Below, one piece after another: positions 7,841 through 15,952 of a stretch of DNA of 64,000 nucleotides. The position numbers were made by a program, and so were the translations under genes. Every line of letters begins with the position of its first letter. Position 1 is the stretch's first letter. This stretch comes from Streptomyces mashuensis (GTDB lineage: Bacteria; Actinomycetota; Actinomycetes; Streptomycetales; Streptomycetaceae): contig NZ_BNBD01000023.1 in NCBI RefSeq assembly GCF_014654785.1, forward strand, positions 1 to 64,000, read 5' to 3'. A model generated the notes under the pieces. That model did not search any database and had not been told where the DNA came from. It worked only from the letters and a program-made list of their open reading frames with translations.

Positions 7841-9073
7841 TTGGACTCCCCGGCACCGCAGGCGCACGCCCTGCTCTTCTCCCTTTTCTCACCGGAAGGG
7901 CGGGAGAACCCGCATCCCGCCCTGGAGGCGTTGCGCCGGACCGCGCCCGTCCACCACGCCCCGGGCCTGAACACTTATTTCCTCACGTCCTTCGCCCACT
8001 GCCGGGCCGTTCTCGCGGACCCGGCGCACCGTGCGCCCGACCTGGTCTGGCGTCCGGACGACCCGCAGGGCTGGCGTGAGCGCCCGGCGGCCCATTACTT
8101 CCGCTCCGCCCTCTCCTCGGTGCCGGGGGCCGACGGCACGGGCCGTACCCGGCTGCGTCAGCTCCTCGGCGAGGAGTTCACACCCCGCAGGGTGGCCTCG
8201 CTGGAAGCCGCCGTCGAGAGGATCACCCACGGTCTGCTCGACGACCTCGCCGAGGCCCTGTGGGACGGCGGCACCGTCGATTTCCAGGCGGTGGTGGGGC
8301 ATCCGCTCGCCGTGGAGGTGATCGGCGAGCTGATCGGTGTGCCGCCGGCCGACCGTGCCCGGTTCCGGGCGCTGGGCGACGACGCCGGCCGGCTGCTGGA
8401 GCCCATACGCACCCGGTCGGAGTGGTCGCGGGCCGCACTGGCCGTGGAGCAACTGCGCGCCTATTTCCGGGAACTGGCCGAGCAGCGCCGGCTGGAGCCA
8501 GCCGATGATCTCGTCGACGCACTGCTGCTCGTCTTTCTCAGCGGCGTCGAGACCACCGCCGGGCTGCTGGGCCCGGCGGTGCACGCCCTGCTCACGCACC
8601 CCGCCCAGCGGGCCATGGTGGCGGCGGCCCCGCACCTGGTGCCGCCCGCCGTCGAAGAGGCCGTGCGCTGGGACACGCCCGTCCTGATGGCCGAGCGCAT
8701 CGCCGGGCGGGCGGGCATCATCGGTGGCGTACGGATCCCGGAGGGCGCCCATCTCACGGTCGTCCTGGCCGCCGCGCACCGGGACCCCGCACGGCACCCG
8801 GACCCGCACCGCTTCGACGTCGCCCGCGCGGGCAGCGAACTGCTCGGCTTCGGCACCGGGCCGCACCACGGGGTGGCGACCGCCCTGGCCCGTACGGCGG
8901 CCACGGTGGCCGTTCGCCGGCTGCTGACCCGCTTCCCGCGCCTGGTGCCGGCCGGGAAGCCGGTGCGCCGGCGGTCCTTCACGCTGCGCGTCTTCGCGGA
9001 CCTGCCCGTCGCGGGCGGTGCCACCACCGCCGCGGCGTTCGTCCCGCACTGGGGAAGGGCCACGACCGCATGA
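7841..9073 (+). CDS. cytochrome P450-like protein lacking the axial haem cysteine
   Basis: 410 residues from TTG 7841, which has GAGG eight bases upstream and gives a normal P450 length; a TTG at 7703 is in frame but lies inside the operator. The P450 fold is clear: I-helix SGVETT near 234-239, K-helix ExxR as E273-R276, and the haem loop FGTGPHHGVA (337-346). In ordinary P450s this loop is FGxGxHxCxG; here the Cys position (344) is Gly, codon GGG 8870-8872. Without the thiolate ligand classical monooxygenase chemistry is unlikely. Cys-less P450 homologues such as EryCII and DesVIII serve as glycosyltransferase partners, but no glycosyltransferase is in this window. The stop overlaps the next start (ATGA), so the two products are probably made together. 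Confidence 0.88.
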   Translation: MDSPAPQAHALLFSLFSPEGRENPHPALEALRRTAPVHHAPGLNTYFLTSFAHCRAVLADPAHRAPDLVWRPDDPQGWRERPAAHYFRSALSSVPGADGTGRTRLRQLLGEEFTPRRVASLEAAVERITHGLLDDLAEALWDGGTVDFQAVVGHPLAVEVIGELIGVPPADRARFRALGDDAGRLLEPIRTRSEWSRAALAVEQLRAYFRELAEQRRLEPADDLVDALLLVFLSGVETTAGLLGPAVHALLTHPAQRAMVAAAPHLVPPAVEEAVRWDTPVLMAERIAGRAGIIGGVRIPEGAHLTVVLAAAHRDPARHPDPHRFDVARAGSELLGFGTGPHHGVATALARTAATVAVRRLLTRFPRLVPAGKPVRRRSFTLRVFADLPVAGGATTAAAFVPHWGRATTA

Positions 9074-10206
9074 GCTTCCTGGACACCGAGCGGGAGGTGC
9101 TCGAATGGCTGCTCCCGGGCCTCGACGCCACGCTCGCCGCCCACCCGCTGGCCCGGCTGGAGCGGCCGGGCTCCCCCGCCGTGGCGGCGTTCCGGGAAGC
9201 GGGGGGCGCGGGCGTGCTGGTGCCCGACCGGCACGGCGGCCTCGGCGCGACCCCGCTGGAAGCCGTGCGGCTCCAGCGGGCCGTGGGGGCCCGCTGCCCC
9301 TCGCTGGCGGTCGCCACCACCATGCACCACTTCGCGGTGGCCGGTCTCGTGGAGGCCGGCAGGCACGGGACCGGTTTCGAGGGCATGCTGCTGGAGGCCA
9401 TCGTCGCTGACGACCTGCTGCTGGCGTCCGGCTTCGCCGAGGGCCGCACCGGCCAGTCGTTCCTGCGCCCCGGCATCACCGCCCGGCGGCGGGGCGCCAA
9501 CGTCCTGCTCAACGGCAGCAAGAAGCCGTGCAGCCTCGCCCACTCCATGGACGTGCTCGCTGCCTCCGTGACGACGACCGACGAGGACGGCACCGAACGC
9601 CTCGCGCTCGCCTTCGTCCCCGCGCAGACGCCCGGCGTGTCCGTGCGGCCCTACTGGCGCAGCTCCGTGCTGGCCGGCGCGGAGAGCGAGGAGGTGGTCC
9701 TCACCGACGTGGTGCTGGACCCGCAGTTGGTCGTGCTCACCGACGTCTCCACAGGCTCCTCGGCGCCGGGGCCCGTGCACCTCGCGGGCTTCCTGTGGTT
9801 CCAAGTGCTGATCACGGCCGGTTATCTGGGCACCGCCGGCGCCCTGGTGGAGCGGGTGCTGCGGTGCGGCGGGGGCTCGGCCGCCGAACGGGCCGCGCTC
9901 GTCACCGGACTGGACGCCGCCATGCTGGCGGTGGAGGCCGTGGCCCGGGAGATGGGGGACACCGCCGAGTGGGGTGACCCCCTGCTGGTCAAGGCGCTGA
10001 CCGCCCGGTACGCCGCGCAGGACGCCATCGCCCGCGCCACGCAGGGCGCCCTGGCGGCCCTTGGCGGCACCGCCTTCCTCGGCTCCGACGAGGGCACCTA
10101 CCTCGCCTCGGCCGCGACCGGTCTCACCTTCCACCCGCCGGCCCGGGGCCGGACGGCCGAGGCGCTGTGCGCGGCCCTCGACGGCCAGGCGCTGCGGATC
10201 GAGTGA
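9070..10206 (+). CDS. acyl-CoA dehydrogenase-like flavoprotein, possibly without the catalytic Glu
   Basis: 378 residues with the layout of acyl-CoA dehydrogenases: N-terminal helical part, central beta domain (about 110-215) and C-terminal four-helix part. ATG 9070 overlaps the P450-like stop by four bases. In medium-chain dehydrogenases the catalytic base is the Glu of a YEGT motif near the end; aligned by eye, the corresponding stretch here reads LTFHPPARGRTAEA with no Glu at that place. It may use another residue, act on a carrier-bound or non-acyl substrate, or be an FAD-binding partner of the P450-like protein. Avenolide-type butenolide signalling genes also pair an acyl-CoA oxidase with a P450, but that link is only suggestive. 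Confidence 0.75.
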   Translation: MSFLDTEREVLEWLLPGLDATLAAHPLARLERPGSPAVAAFREAGGAGVLVPDRHGGLGATPLEAVRLQRAVGARCPSLAVATTMHHFAVAGLVEAGRHGTGFEGMLLEAIVADDLLLASGFAEGRTGQSFLRPGITARRRGANVLLNGSKKPCSLAHSMDVLAASVTTTDEDGTERLALAFVPAQTPGVSVRPYWRSSVLAGAESEEVVLTDVVLDPQLVVLTDVSTGSSAPGPVHLAGFLWFQVLITAGYLGTAGALVERVLRCGGGSAAERAALVTGLDAAMLAVEAVAREMGDTAEWGDPLLVKALTARYAAQDAIARATQGALAALGGTAFLGSDEGTYLASAATGLTFHPPARGRTAEALCAALDGQALRIE

Positions 10207-10222
10207 CCTCGCGGCCCCGGCG

Positions 10223-11461
10223 TCAGTGGGCGAAGGCGGCGAGGGCCAGGCGCTGGGCCACGGCCGGAGCGCCGCTGGTGTCGGAGGACGACGTGCCTAT
10301 GGCGTACACGGCGCGCTTCGTCAGGTCGCGGGAGGCGAAGACACCACTGCGGTACCCCGGGTCGCTGCCCGTCTTGCCCCACAGCACCGTGCCGTCGGGC
10401 AGCGGCGAGTACATCAGGCCGACGCTGAAGCAGGCCGTGCCCTTGGCGGGGCCGGCATTGCAGTTCGACCCGTTCGCATAGGGCAGCGGCTTGCCGTCGG
10501 CGCCGCGCGGCACGGTGAAGAGCTCGACGGCCTGCTGCGGGCGCAGCAGCCGGCCGTCGAAGAGGCCGGTGATGAAGCGGTCGAGGTCCGCGGTGGTCGA
10601 GGTCATGCTGGAGGGCAGCCCGCCCTGCTCATTGACGTCGACCATTTCGCCGCTGGTCCGCGGCAGGTAGCCGGGCAGGTAGGGGCGCGGTACGGGGGTG
10701 CTGCGGCCCGGCACGGCCGTGGCGGTGTTCCGCATCTTCAGGGGCTTGAGGATGCGGGTGCTCACCTCCTGCTGGAAGGAGTGCCCGGTGATCTCCTCGA
10801 TGAGCTTCCCGGCGACGCGGTAGCCGAAGGAGTTGTACTCCTGCTTGGTGCCGGGGGCGAAGCGCGGGCCGGGGCCCGGCCGGCCGTCGGGGCGGAGGGT
10901 GGCCCGGATGATCTGGTCGAAGGTCATCGAGTCCGTGCGCCGGTCGATCGTCTCGTCCTGCGGGGTGTCGGGGGCGCCCTCGAAGTCCTGGGGCAGTCCG
11001 CTGGTGTGGTCGAGCAGCTGCCGGACCGTGACGGGCTGCGTGAACCGGTCCTCCGGCAGCAGCCCGGGCAGGTAGTGCTGGACGGTCCCGTCCAGGTCGA
11101 CGCGGCCCTCGGCGGACAGCTGGAGGAGTATCACCGCTTCCATGGGCTTGGAGATGCTGCCGATGCGGAAGTGCGCTCCGGGCTCGACCCGCCGGCCGCC
11201 GACGACGTCGCCGGAGGTGCCGCGCCACGTCTGCCCGTCCTTGTGCACCTCGGCCACGACGCCGGCCGCGCCGTCCTGCGGCTGCACGGCGATCGCCTCG
11301 CGCAGGGCGGCACGGTTCAGCGCCGGGCCGTCGGCGGCGCTCCGGACCTCCGCGAGCCGGCCCGTGGACGCGCCGGTCAGGGCTCCGGCGGGGGCGACGG
11401 TTCCGACGACCGCGACGGCGGTCATCGCGGCTGCCAGGGCTACGGAAGAGGAACGGCGCAT
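10223..11461 (-). CDS. secreted serine hydrolase, D-alanyl-D-alanine carboxypeptidase/class C beta-lactamase fold
   Basis: About 412 residues from ATG at 11461, which has GGAG six bases upstream and begins a clear signal peptide (MRRSSSVALAAAMTAVAVVG). The three penicillin-recognising motifs are present: SISK (SxxK, nucleophile Ser), YNS (YxN) and KTG before SDPGYR. The family acts outside the cell as DD-carboxypeptidases, esterases or beta-lactamases. The gene converges on the dehydrogenase-like gene with only 16 bases between stops. A second, paralogous hydrolase lies at 45701. Exact substrate unknown. Confidence 0.88.
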   Translation of the reverse strand: MRRSSSVALAAAMTAVAVVGTVAPAGALTGASTGRLAEVRSAADGPALNRAALREAIAVQPQDGAAGVVAEVHKDGQTWRGTSGDVVGGRRVEPGAHFRIGSISKPMEAVILLQLSAEGRVDLDGTVQHYLPGLLPEDRFTQPVTVRQLLDHTSGLPQDFEGAPDTPQDETIDRRTDSMTFDQIIRATLRPDGRPGPGPRFAPGTKQEYNSFGYRVAGKLIEEITGHSFQQEVSTRILKPLKMRNTATAVPGRSTPVPRPYLPGYLPRTSGEMVDVNEQGGLPSSMTSTTADLDRFITGLFDGRLLRPQQAVELFTVPRGADGKPLPYANGSNCNAGPAKGTACFSVGLMYSPLPDGTVLWGKTGSDPGYRSGVFASRDLTKRAVYAIGTSSSDTSGAPAVAQRLALAAFAH

Positions 11462-11598
11462 GGACAACTCCACTGCTGAGAGGCGGTGATCGACTTCTTC
11501 GATTCTTCCGTCCGGGAGCACGCCGCTCGACAGGGAAGACCCTGATCAAACCCTGAGACGTCCCTGACGGTCACTCGGGGAACGGGGCCCGGACGGTG

Positions 11599-11618
11599 GG
11601 TGACGGAGGACCGTCACC
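11599..11618 (-). terminator. terminator hairpin of the MFS gene
   Basis: GGTGACGG (11599-11606), loop AGGA, CCGTCACC (11611-11618): a perfect 8-bp stem with a tetraloop, about 30 bases past the stop of the minus-strand MFS gene. No T-run. Confidence 0.65.
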
Positions 11619-11649
11619 AGCGTGCAGACCGGAGGGCGCGGCGGGGTGG

Positions 11650-12873
11650 TCAGGAGGCTGTGGGGACTCGGGGCGCGGGGTCGGGCGTGGTCGTGGGTGT
11701 GGTCGTGGTTGTGGTCGTGGGCGTGGGGCCGGGGGTCGTGGGGCGACGGGTGGTCGTGGCGACGAGCACCGTCGCGAGCAGCGCCAGCACCGACGAGGTG
11801 AGGGGGAACCAGCGCTCGCCCAGCAGTGTGATGGCCGCGCTGCCGGTGCCGCCGCCGGCGGCGATGCCGAGGTAGAGGGCGCTGCTGTTGAGCGAGAGGA
11901 GCAGCGGTGCACTGGCGGGGGCGAGGGACGCCAGGCGGTGCGGAAGGGCGACGGAGACGGACCAGCCGAGCAGGGGGGTGACGGCGGCGTAGACGAGGGC
12001 GCCGGGCATGGTGCGGGCCAGCCACGGAAGGGCGGCGAAGGCCAGGGCCGCGCCGGTGCTGCCGGCGAGCAGGACGGCGCGGGTGCCGAGGCGGTCGACG
12101 GCGCGGCCGCCCAGCCAGCTGCCGGCGACCGAGGCGAGGCCGGAGACGAGGAGCAGCAGGCTGAGCCGGCCGGCGTCGCCGCCGGTGGCCGGGCGGGTCG
12201 CGGTGGCGAGGTAGACGTAGACGGTGTTGAAGGCGACGAAGAAGACGAAGGTGGTCGTGACGGCGGCGAGGACGCGCCGGTCGCGCAGGGGCGCGATCCG
12301 TTCCCGCAGGGCGACGGCAGGGGCGGTGGCGGGGAGGTCGCGGAGGAGGACGGCCAGGCCGAGCAGCGCGCCGGCGCCGAGGGCGACGACGAGCCACATC
12401 GTCAGCCGCCAGTCGGCCCGGCCGAGGTAGGTGCCGAGCGGTACGCCGAGCGCGGTGGCGACGGTCATGCCGCCGAGCACGGTGGCCAGGGCGCGGCCGC
12501 GGCGTTCGGCCGGTACGAGGGCGGTGGCGGCGGCGCTGGCGTTGGGGGTGTAGAGCGCGGCACCGGCGGCGGCGAGGACGCGGGTGGCGAGCAGGGTCGC
12601 GTAGTCGGGCGCGAGGGCGCTGAGCGCGTTGCCGGCGGTGAACACCGTGAGTGCGGTGAGGAGTTGACGCCTGCGCGACCAGCGTGTGGTCAGTGTGGCG
12701 AGCACGGGCGCGAGCAGCGCGTAGGCGAGGGCGAAGACGGTCACCATCTGCCCGGCGGCGGGCACGGAGACGTGGAGGTCATGGGCGACCTGGCCGAGGA
12801 TTCCGGCCGTCACCATCGTGTCGGTGCCCACGGCGAAGGTGCCGAGGGCGAGCAGGAGCAGGCGGAGACGCAC
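11650..12873 (-). CDS. MFS transporter (drug efflux type)
   Basis: 407 residues with about 12 hydrophobic segments starting directly at the N-terminus (MRLRLLLLALGTFAVGTDTM). The layout is that of DHA1-type multidrug/arabinose efflux proteins, including an RRRQLLTAL loop after TM2. The C-terminus is a cytosolic Thr/Pro tail with a run of seven Thr, written in DNA as a low-complexity GT-rich stretch near 11690-11730. It is divergent from an ArsR regulator with an operator-like region between them, so it is probably de-repressed by that regulator's ligand. Substrate unknown. Confidence 0.9.
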   Translation of the reverse strand: MRLRLLLLALGTFAVGTDTMVTAGILGQVAHDLHVSVPAAGQMVTVFALAYALLAPVLATLTTRWSRRRQLLTALTVFTAGNALSALAPDYATLLATRVLAAAGAALYTPNASAAATALVPAERRGRALATVLGGMTVATALGVPLGTYLGRADWRLTMWLVVALGAGALLGLAVLLRDLPATAPAVALRERIAPLRDRRVLAAVTTTFVFFVAFNTVYVYLATATRPATGGDAGRLSLLLLVSGLASVAGSWLGGRAVDRLGTRAVLLAGSTGAALAFAALPWLARTMPGALVYAAVTPLLGWSVSVALPHRLASLAPASAPLLLSLNSSALYLGIAAGGGTGSAAITLLGERWFPLTSSVLALLATVLVATTTRRPTTPGPTPTTTTTTTPTTTPDPAPRVPTAS

Positions 12874-12888
12874 GGGTCCCCCTTCCCG

Positions 12889-12945
12889 TTTGATCGTTTG
12901 ATGTTCGTCAAACAGTGGGGGATGGGTGGATGATTGTCAAACAAT
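12889..12945. promoter_or_regulatory. operator region between MFS pump and ArsR regulator
   Basis: Inverted repeat TTTGATGTTCGTCAAA (12897-12912, arms TTTGA/TCAAA), preceded by another TTTGAT copy at 12889, and a second inverted repeat ATTGTCAAACAAT (12933-12945). All share a TTTGA/TCAAA core and sit in the 98-bp divergent gap, as expected for ArsR control of both genes. Confidence 0.6.
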
Positions 12946-12971
12946 TCAGTTGCAGCACCCGAGGAGGAACC

Positions 12972-13292
12972 ATGCCGGACGAGACCCTTCCGCAGCCGGC
13001 GCGGGACGAGATCGAGCTGGTCACCGTCCTGCGCGCCCTCGGCGACCCCGTGCGGCTGCGACTGCTCGCGGTCTACGCGGACGACCAGGAGCACAACTGC
13101 GACCAGTGCGACCTGGGCCTGGAGGACCTCCACAAGTCGACGGTCTCGCACCACATGCGCGTCCTGCGCGAGTCCGGCGTGACCACCACCCGCACCAGCG
13201 GACGCAACCGCTTCGTACGCCTGCGCCGCGCCGACCTCGACGCCCGCTTCCCGGGCCTGCTGGACTCGGTCCTCGGCGCCGCGGAGCGGTGA
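12972..13292 (+). CDS. ArsR-family transcriptional repressor
   Basis: 106 residues, a compact winged helix: RALGDPVRLRLL begins the fold and LHKSTVSHHMRVLRESG is the recognition helix region. ATG 12972 is chosen for the strong GAGGAGGAAC Shine-Dalgarno. HNCDQCD before the recognition helix places two Cys near where metal-sensing ArsR proteins carry ELCVCDL-type ligands, so metal or redox sensing is possible, but many ArsR proteins that control MFS pumps sense organic ligands. Divergent from the MFS pump. Confidence 0.88.
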   Translation: MPDETLPQPARDEIELVTVLRALGDPVRLRLLAVYADDQEHNCDQCDLGLEDLHKSTVSHHMRVLRESGVTTTRTSGRNRFVRLRRADLDARFPGLLDSVLGAAER

Positions 13293-13360
13293 GCACGCGC
13301 GCCCGCGGCGCGCCTTCGGGGCTGGTGCATACTGTCCCCGATCACCGGAAAGGGCAGGAC

Positions 13361-13804
13361 ATGCAGCAACACATGCGGAAATGGCTCAAGCGAGGGCTCG
13401 TCACAGCCCTGGTGGTCCTGCCCGTCTGGTTCGTCGTCACCGCGGTGCACGAGTTCTTGACGGCCGATCCGTTCCCACCACGGCCGACCAGGTGCACCAA
13501 GGTCGAGGACTACGCGGGTGGACGCATACCCGAAGAGGCCACGGACGTGAAATGCCTCGACACAAGCGGCTGGCAGGACACCAGTTACACGGCCGAGTTC
13601 CGCATGCCCCGCAAGGACGTCGCCGCCCGGCTCGTCCGGGCGTTCCCGCGGGCCGGCATCAGACACGGGCAGGTGGACAAGCAGATGCTTCCCCCGTCCG
13701 CGCAGAACGATTCCGCGGGAGGCGAGGCGTCGTCCGTGTACATCGACATCGCCTACGAAGGCACGGACACCGCCCTGGTCAAGCTCGAGGCGCTCACCCC
13801 CTGA
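13361..13804 (+). CDS. membrane-anchored or secreted hypothetical protein
   Basis: 147 residues from ATG 13361 (GGAAAGGGCAGG upstream). A basic N-terminus and one hydrophobic segment (about 10-30) suggest an inner-membrane anchor with an extracytoplasmic domain. Two Cys in the outer part could form a disulfide. No family recognised. Third positions are strongly G/C, supporting a real gene. Downstream of ArsR on the same strand, 68 bases apart. Confidence 0.7.
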   Translation: MQQHMRKWLKRGLVTALVVLPVWFVVTAVHEFLTADPFPPRPTRCTKVEDYAGGRIPEEATDVKCLDTSGWQDTSYTAEFRMPRKDVAARLVRAFPRAGIRHGQVDKQMLPPSAQNDSAGGEASSVYIDIAYEGTDTALVKLEALTP

Positions 13805-13867
13805 CCGGCAGTCGGTCACGTGGTGCCCGTCGAGCCCGTCATGGAAGAACCCACACAAGGGGGGATT

Positions 13868-14458
13868 GTGCACGCACACCTCGGCCCGCTGGAGCGTACC
13901 GGCATCCGGTGGGTCATCGGCGATCCCGGCCGCAAGGGCGGGGCCCATCTGGAGCTCTGCCCCGACGGCCTGCGCGTCTTCGTCGCCGGCGAGGAACAGG
14001 AACGCGTGGCCTGGTGGCGATTCATGGGGCTCTCCATGGAGGTCACCACCCGGCGGTGGTCCAGTTCGCGCACCGCCGGTACGCTCAACGCCGTTTTCGG
14101 GGATGCAGAGAGCGGCGTCAACAGCAACGGCTCCTGCCTCACCGGCATGCTGAGAACTCCGTACGAGCCGTGGGTGGGGCGGTTCAGCCACCACGCCCGT
14201 CGCTATTCCTGGTCAGAGATCATGATGGCCGAAGCGCTGCTTCGCCGGCTGCTCGCCGCGAAGTCCTTGCAGCGGCTCGGCGACGCCGAATGGCTGGACC
14301 GGGTCGTCGCCCGGCTGACCCCCGAGCGGCCCCGGACCCCCAAGCAGGCAGGCGCCGTCGTGGCGTCCGCTCTGGGAACCGAGACGGGCATCGAAATCCC
14401 GGAAGACCGCCCGAACACCCGCCTTTCCGTCTTTCCGGATGTGTCCGCGCCCTCCTGA
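13868..14458 (+). CDS. hypothetical cytosolic protein
   Basis: 196 residues from GTG 13868, chosen because AGGGGGG lies three bases upstream; in-frame ATG 13841 and GTG 13820 would add 9 or 16 residues with worse ribosome sites. No signal peptide or membrane segment. The middle is Trp/Arg-rich (VAWWRFMG), the C-terminal third helical. I do not recognise a family. Confidence 0.65.
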   Translation: MHAHLGPLERTGIRWVIGDPGRKGGAHLELCPDGLRVFVAGEEQERVAWWRFMGLSMEVTTRRWSSSRTAGTLNAVFGDAESGVNSNGSCLTGMLRTPYEPWVGRFSHHARRYSWSEIMMAEALLRRLLAAKSLQRLGDAEWLDRVVARLTPERPRTPKQAGAVVASALGTETGIEIPEDRPNTRLSVFPDVSAPS

Positions 14459-14542
14459 GTCCCTCCCCCGGCGTGATCGGCTGCCGGACCGACGCTCTAG
14501 GATCACCCCCTGCCCGGGCCGCCGGAACCGTGCGTGCCCGGG

Positions 14543-14560
14543 CGTACGACGCGTCGTACG
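14543..14560. promoter_or_regulatory. 18-bp perfect palindrome upstream of the metalloprotease gene
   Basis: CGTACGACGCGTCGTACG reads the same on both strands and lies 34 bases before the protease ATG. A -10-like TAGGAT sits at 14498-14503. A palindrome of this length downstream of the candidate -10 is a good repressor-site candidate; the cognate regulator is not evident among its neighbours. Confidence 0.5.
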
Positions 14561-14594
14561 ACGTCATGTCAACGGGGAAAGGGCCGGTCAGGAC

Positions 14595-15914
14595 ATGCGA
14601 TTTGCCGGGAAGCGCCGAATAGTCGTCGCCGCCGCGGGTGCCGTGGCGGCACTCGCGGTGACGGCGCAGATCTCACCCAGTGCGTTCGGCATCGAGGACA
14701 GCAAGGCGGAGACCGCCGCCGCGCCGGCGCCGAGTGCAGGGCCGGCCGACGACGCGGTCGGCCCGGTGGATGCCGGCGTCTCCGGCACCGACGGGACCGT
14801 CTTCCGTGGCGGCGTCATGTCGATGGGCGACGCGGCGCCCGTGCACGCCAGGGCAGCGGCGGTGACGGCCGGGGCGGAGCCCCAGGGCGAGGGGTGGAAG
14901 GCGGCGAACGGCGTGACCAAGTCGCTGTCGACCGGTTACACCGTCAAGTTCTACGACCAGAAGTCCGTGGACTGGCTGAGCCGCTACGTGAAGGCGTCGG
15001 CCGCCGACCTCCAGCGCATCACCGGCCTGCCCGTCACCGTGAACACCAACCCTGTGGGCTGGGACTACGTCCGGCCCAAGGGCGAGATCGTCATCGGCGT
15101 GCTCAAGCGCCCCTGCGTACCGCCGGCGGACGGCGGCCAGACCGGCTGGAAGGTCGTCCGCGACGGCTCGGGCACCGCCAACCTCAGCTGCGGGTTCATC
15201 TCCTCGTCGATCCCCGCCACGGTGACCAGCGGGCACGCCTACATCGACACCGAGTTCTTCACCGCGGACGGCAAGCCCTCGCCCTCCTGGGGCGAGACGT
15301 TCCTGCGGAACCACATCAGCCACGAGCTCGGCCACACCATGGGCCTGACGCACGCCGACCGCAGCGCGACCCGCGGCGACTGCGCCGTCGGCAAGGACTC
15401 CGGCGAGAAGCCGGTGATGTGCACCGCCACCACCCACGGCTACCAGGACGCCCGCGCCGGCACGTACGTCCAGCAGTTCGACGTGCAGGGCCTGCGGTAC
15501 CTCGCCGCCGGCGGCGGCGCGGCCGTCCCGCCGCAGGGCAGGGTGAGCGGGCTCGGCGGCAAGTGCCTCGACGTCAAGGGCGGCAAGGCGGCCAACGGCA
15601 CGCAGATCCAGCTCTACGCGTGCAACGGGTCCGCGGCGCAGTCGTGGATCCTGGGCAAGGACGGTACGTTCCGGGCGCTGGGGAAGTGCCTGGACGACGC
15701 GCGCAACGCCGGCACCGACGGCAACAAGATCGAGCTCTTCGACTGCCACGGCGGCCCGTCGCAGCGCTGGTCGGTCAACGCCAAGGGCCAGATCGTGCAC
15801 GCCGCGTCGGGCAAGGTCCTCGACGTGACCGGCGGCAGCACCGCCAACGGCACCCCGGTCCAGCTGCACACGGCGAGCACCGCCAAGCGCCAGCTCTGGA
15901 CCGTCCCGAAGTAG
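14595..15914 (+). CDS. secreted metzincin-type zinc metalloprotease with ricin-type lectin domain
   Basis: 439 residues. An N-terminal signal peptide (MRFAGKRRIVVAAAGAV...) is followed by a low-complexity linker, a catalytic domain (about 100-300) and a beta-trefoil (about 316-439). The zinc motif HELGHTMGLTH begins at His243 and fits HExxHxxGxxH; a Met-turn candidate PVMC follows. The C-terminal domain has three repeats with QSW, QRW and QLW, the ricin B/CBM13 signature for sugar binding. It probably degrades protein attached to or mixed with polysaccharide outside the cell. ATG 14595 has only a weak AGGA. The exact peptidase family cannot be named from sequence alone. Confidence 0.82.
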   Translation: MRFAGKRRIVVAAAGAVAALAVTAQISPSAFGIEDSKAETAAAPAPSAGPADDAVGPVDAGVSGTDGTVFRGGVMSMGDAAPVHARAAAVTAGAEPQGEGWKAANGVTKSLSTGYTVKFYDQKSVDWLSRYVKASAADLQRITGLPVTVNTNPVGWDYVRPKGEIVIGVLKRPCVPPADGGQTGWKVVRDGSGTANLSCGFISSSIPATVTSGHAYIDTEFFTADGKPSPSWGETFLRNHISHELGHTMGLTHADRSATRGDCAVGKDSGEKPVMCTATTHGYQDARAGTYVQQFDVQGLRYLAAGGGAAVPPQGRVSGLGGKCLDVKGGKAANGTQIQLYACNGSAAQSWILGKDGTFRALGKCLDDARNAGTDGNKIELFDCHGGPSQRWSVNAKGQIVHAASGKVLDVTGGSTANGTPVQLHTASTAKRQLWTVPK

Positions 15915-15921
15915 CAGGGGT

Positions 15922-15949
15922 GGTGGGGCCGCACACAGCCGGCCCCACC
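15922..15949. terminator. bidirectional terminator between convergent genes
   Basis: GGTGGGGCCG (15922-15931) and CGGCCCCACC (15940-15949) form a perfect 10-bp stem with an 8-base loop, filling the gap between the metalloprotease and the minus-strand DinB-type gene. Confidence 0.8.
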
Positions 15950-15952
15950 GGG

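Noticed and set aside
4777..7974. 1065-codon minus-strand frame opposite the second SARP gene
   Set aside because: Antisense shadow of a clear SARP gene; Gln/Arg/Gly-rich text, no motif.
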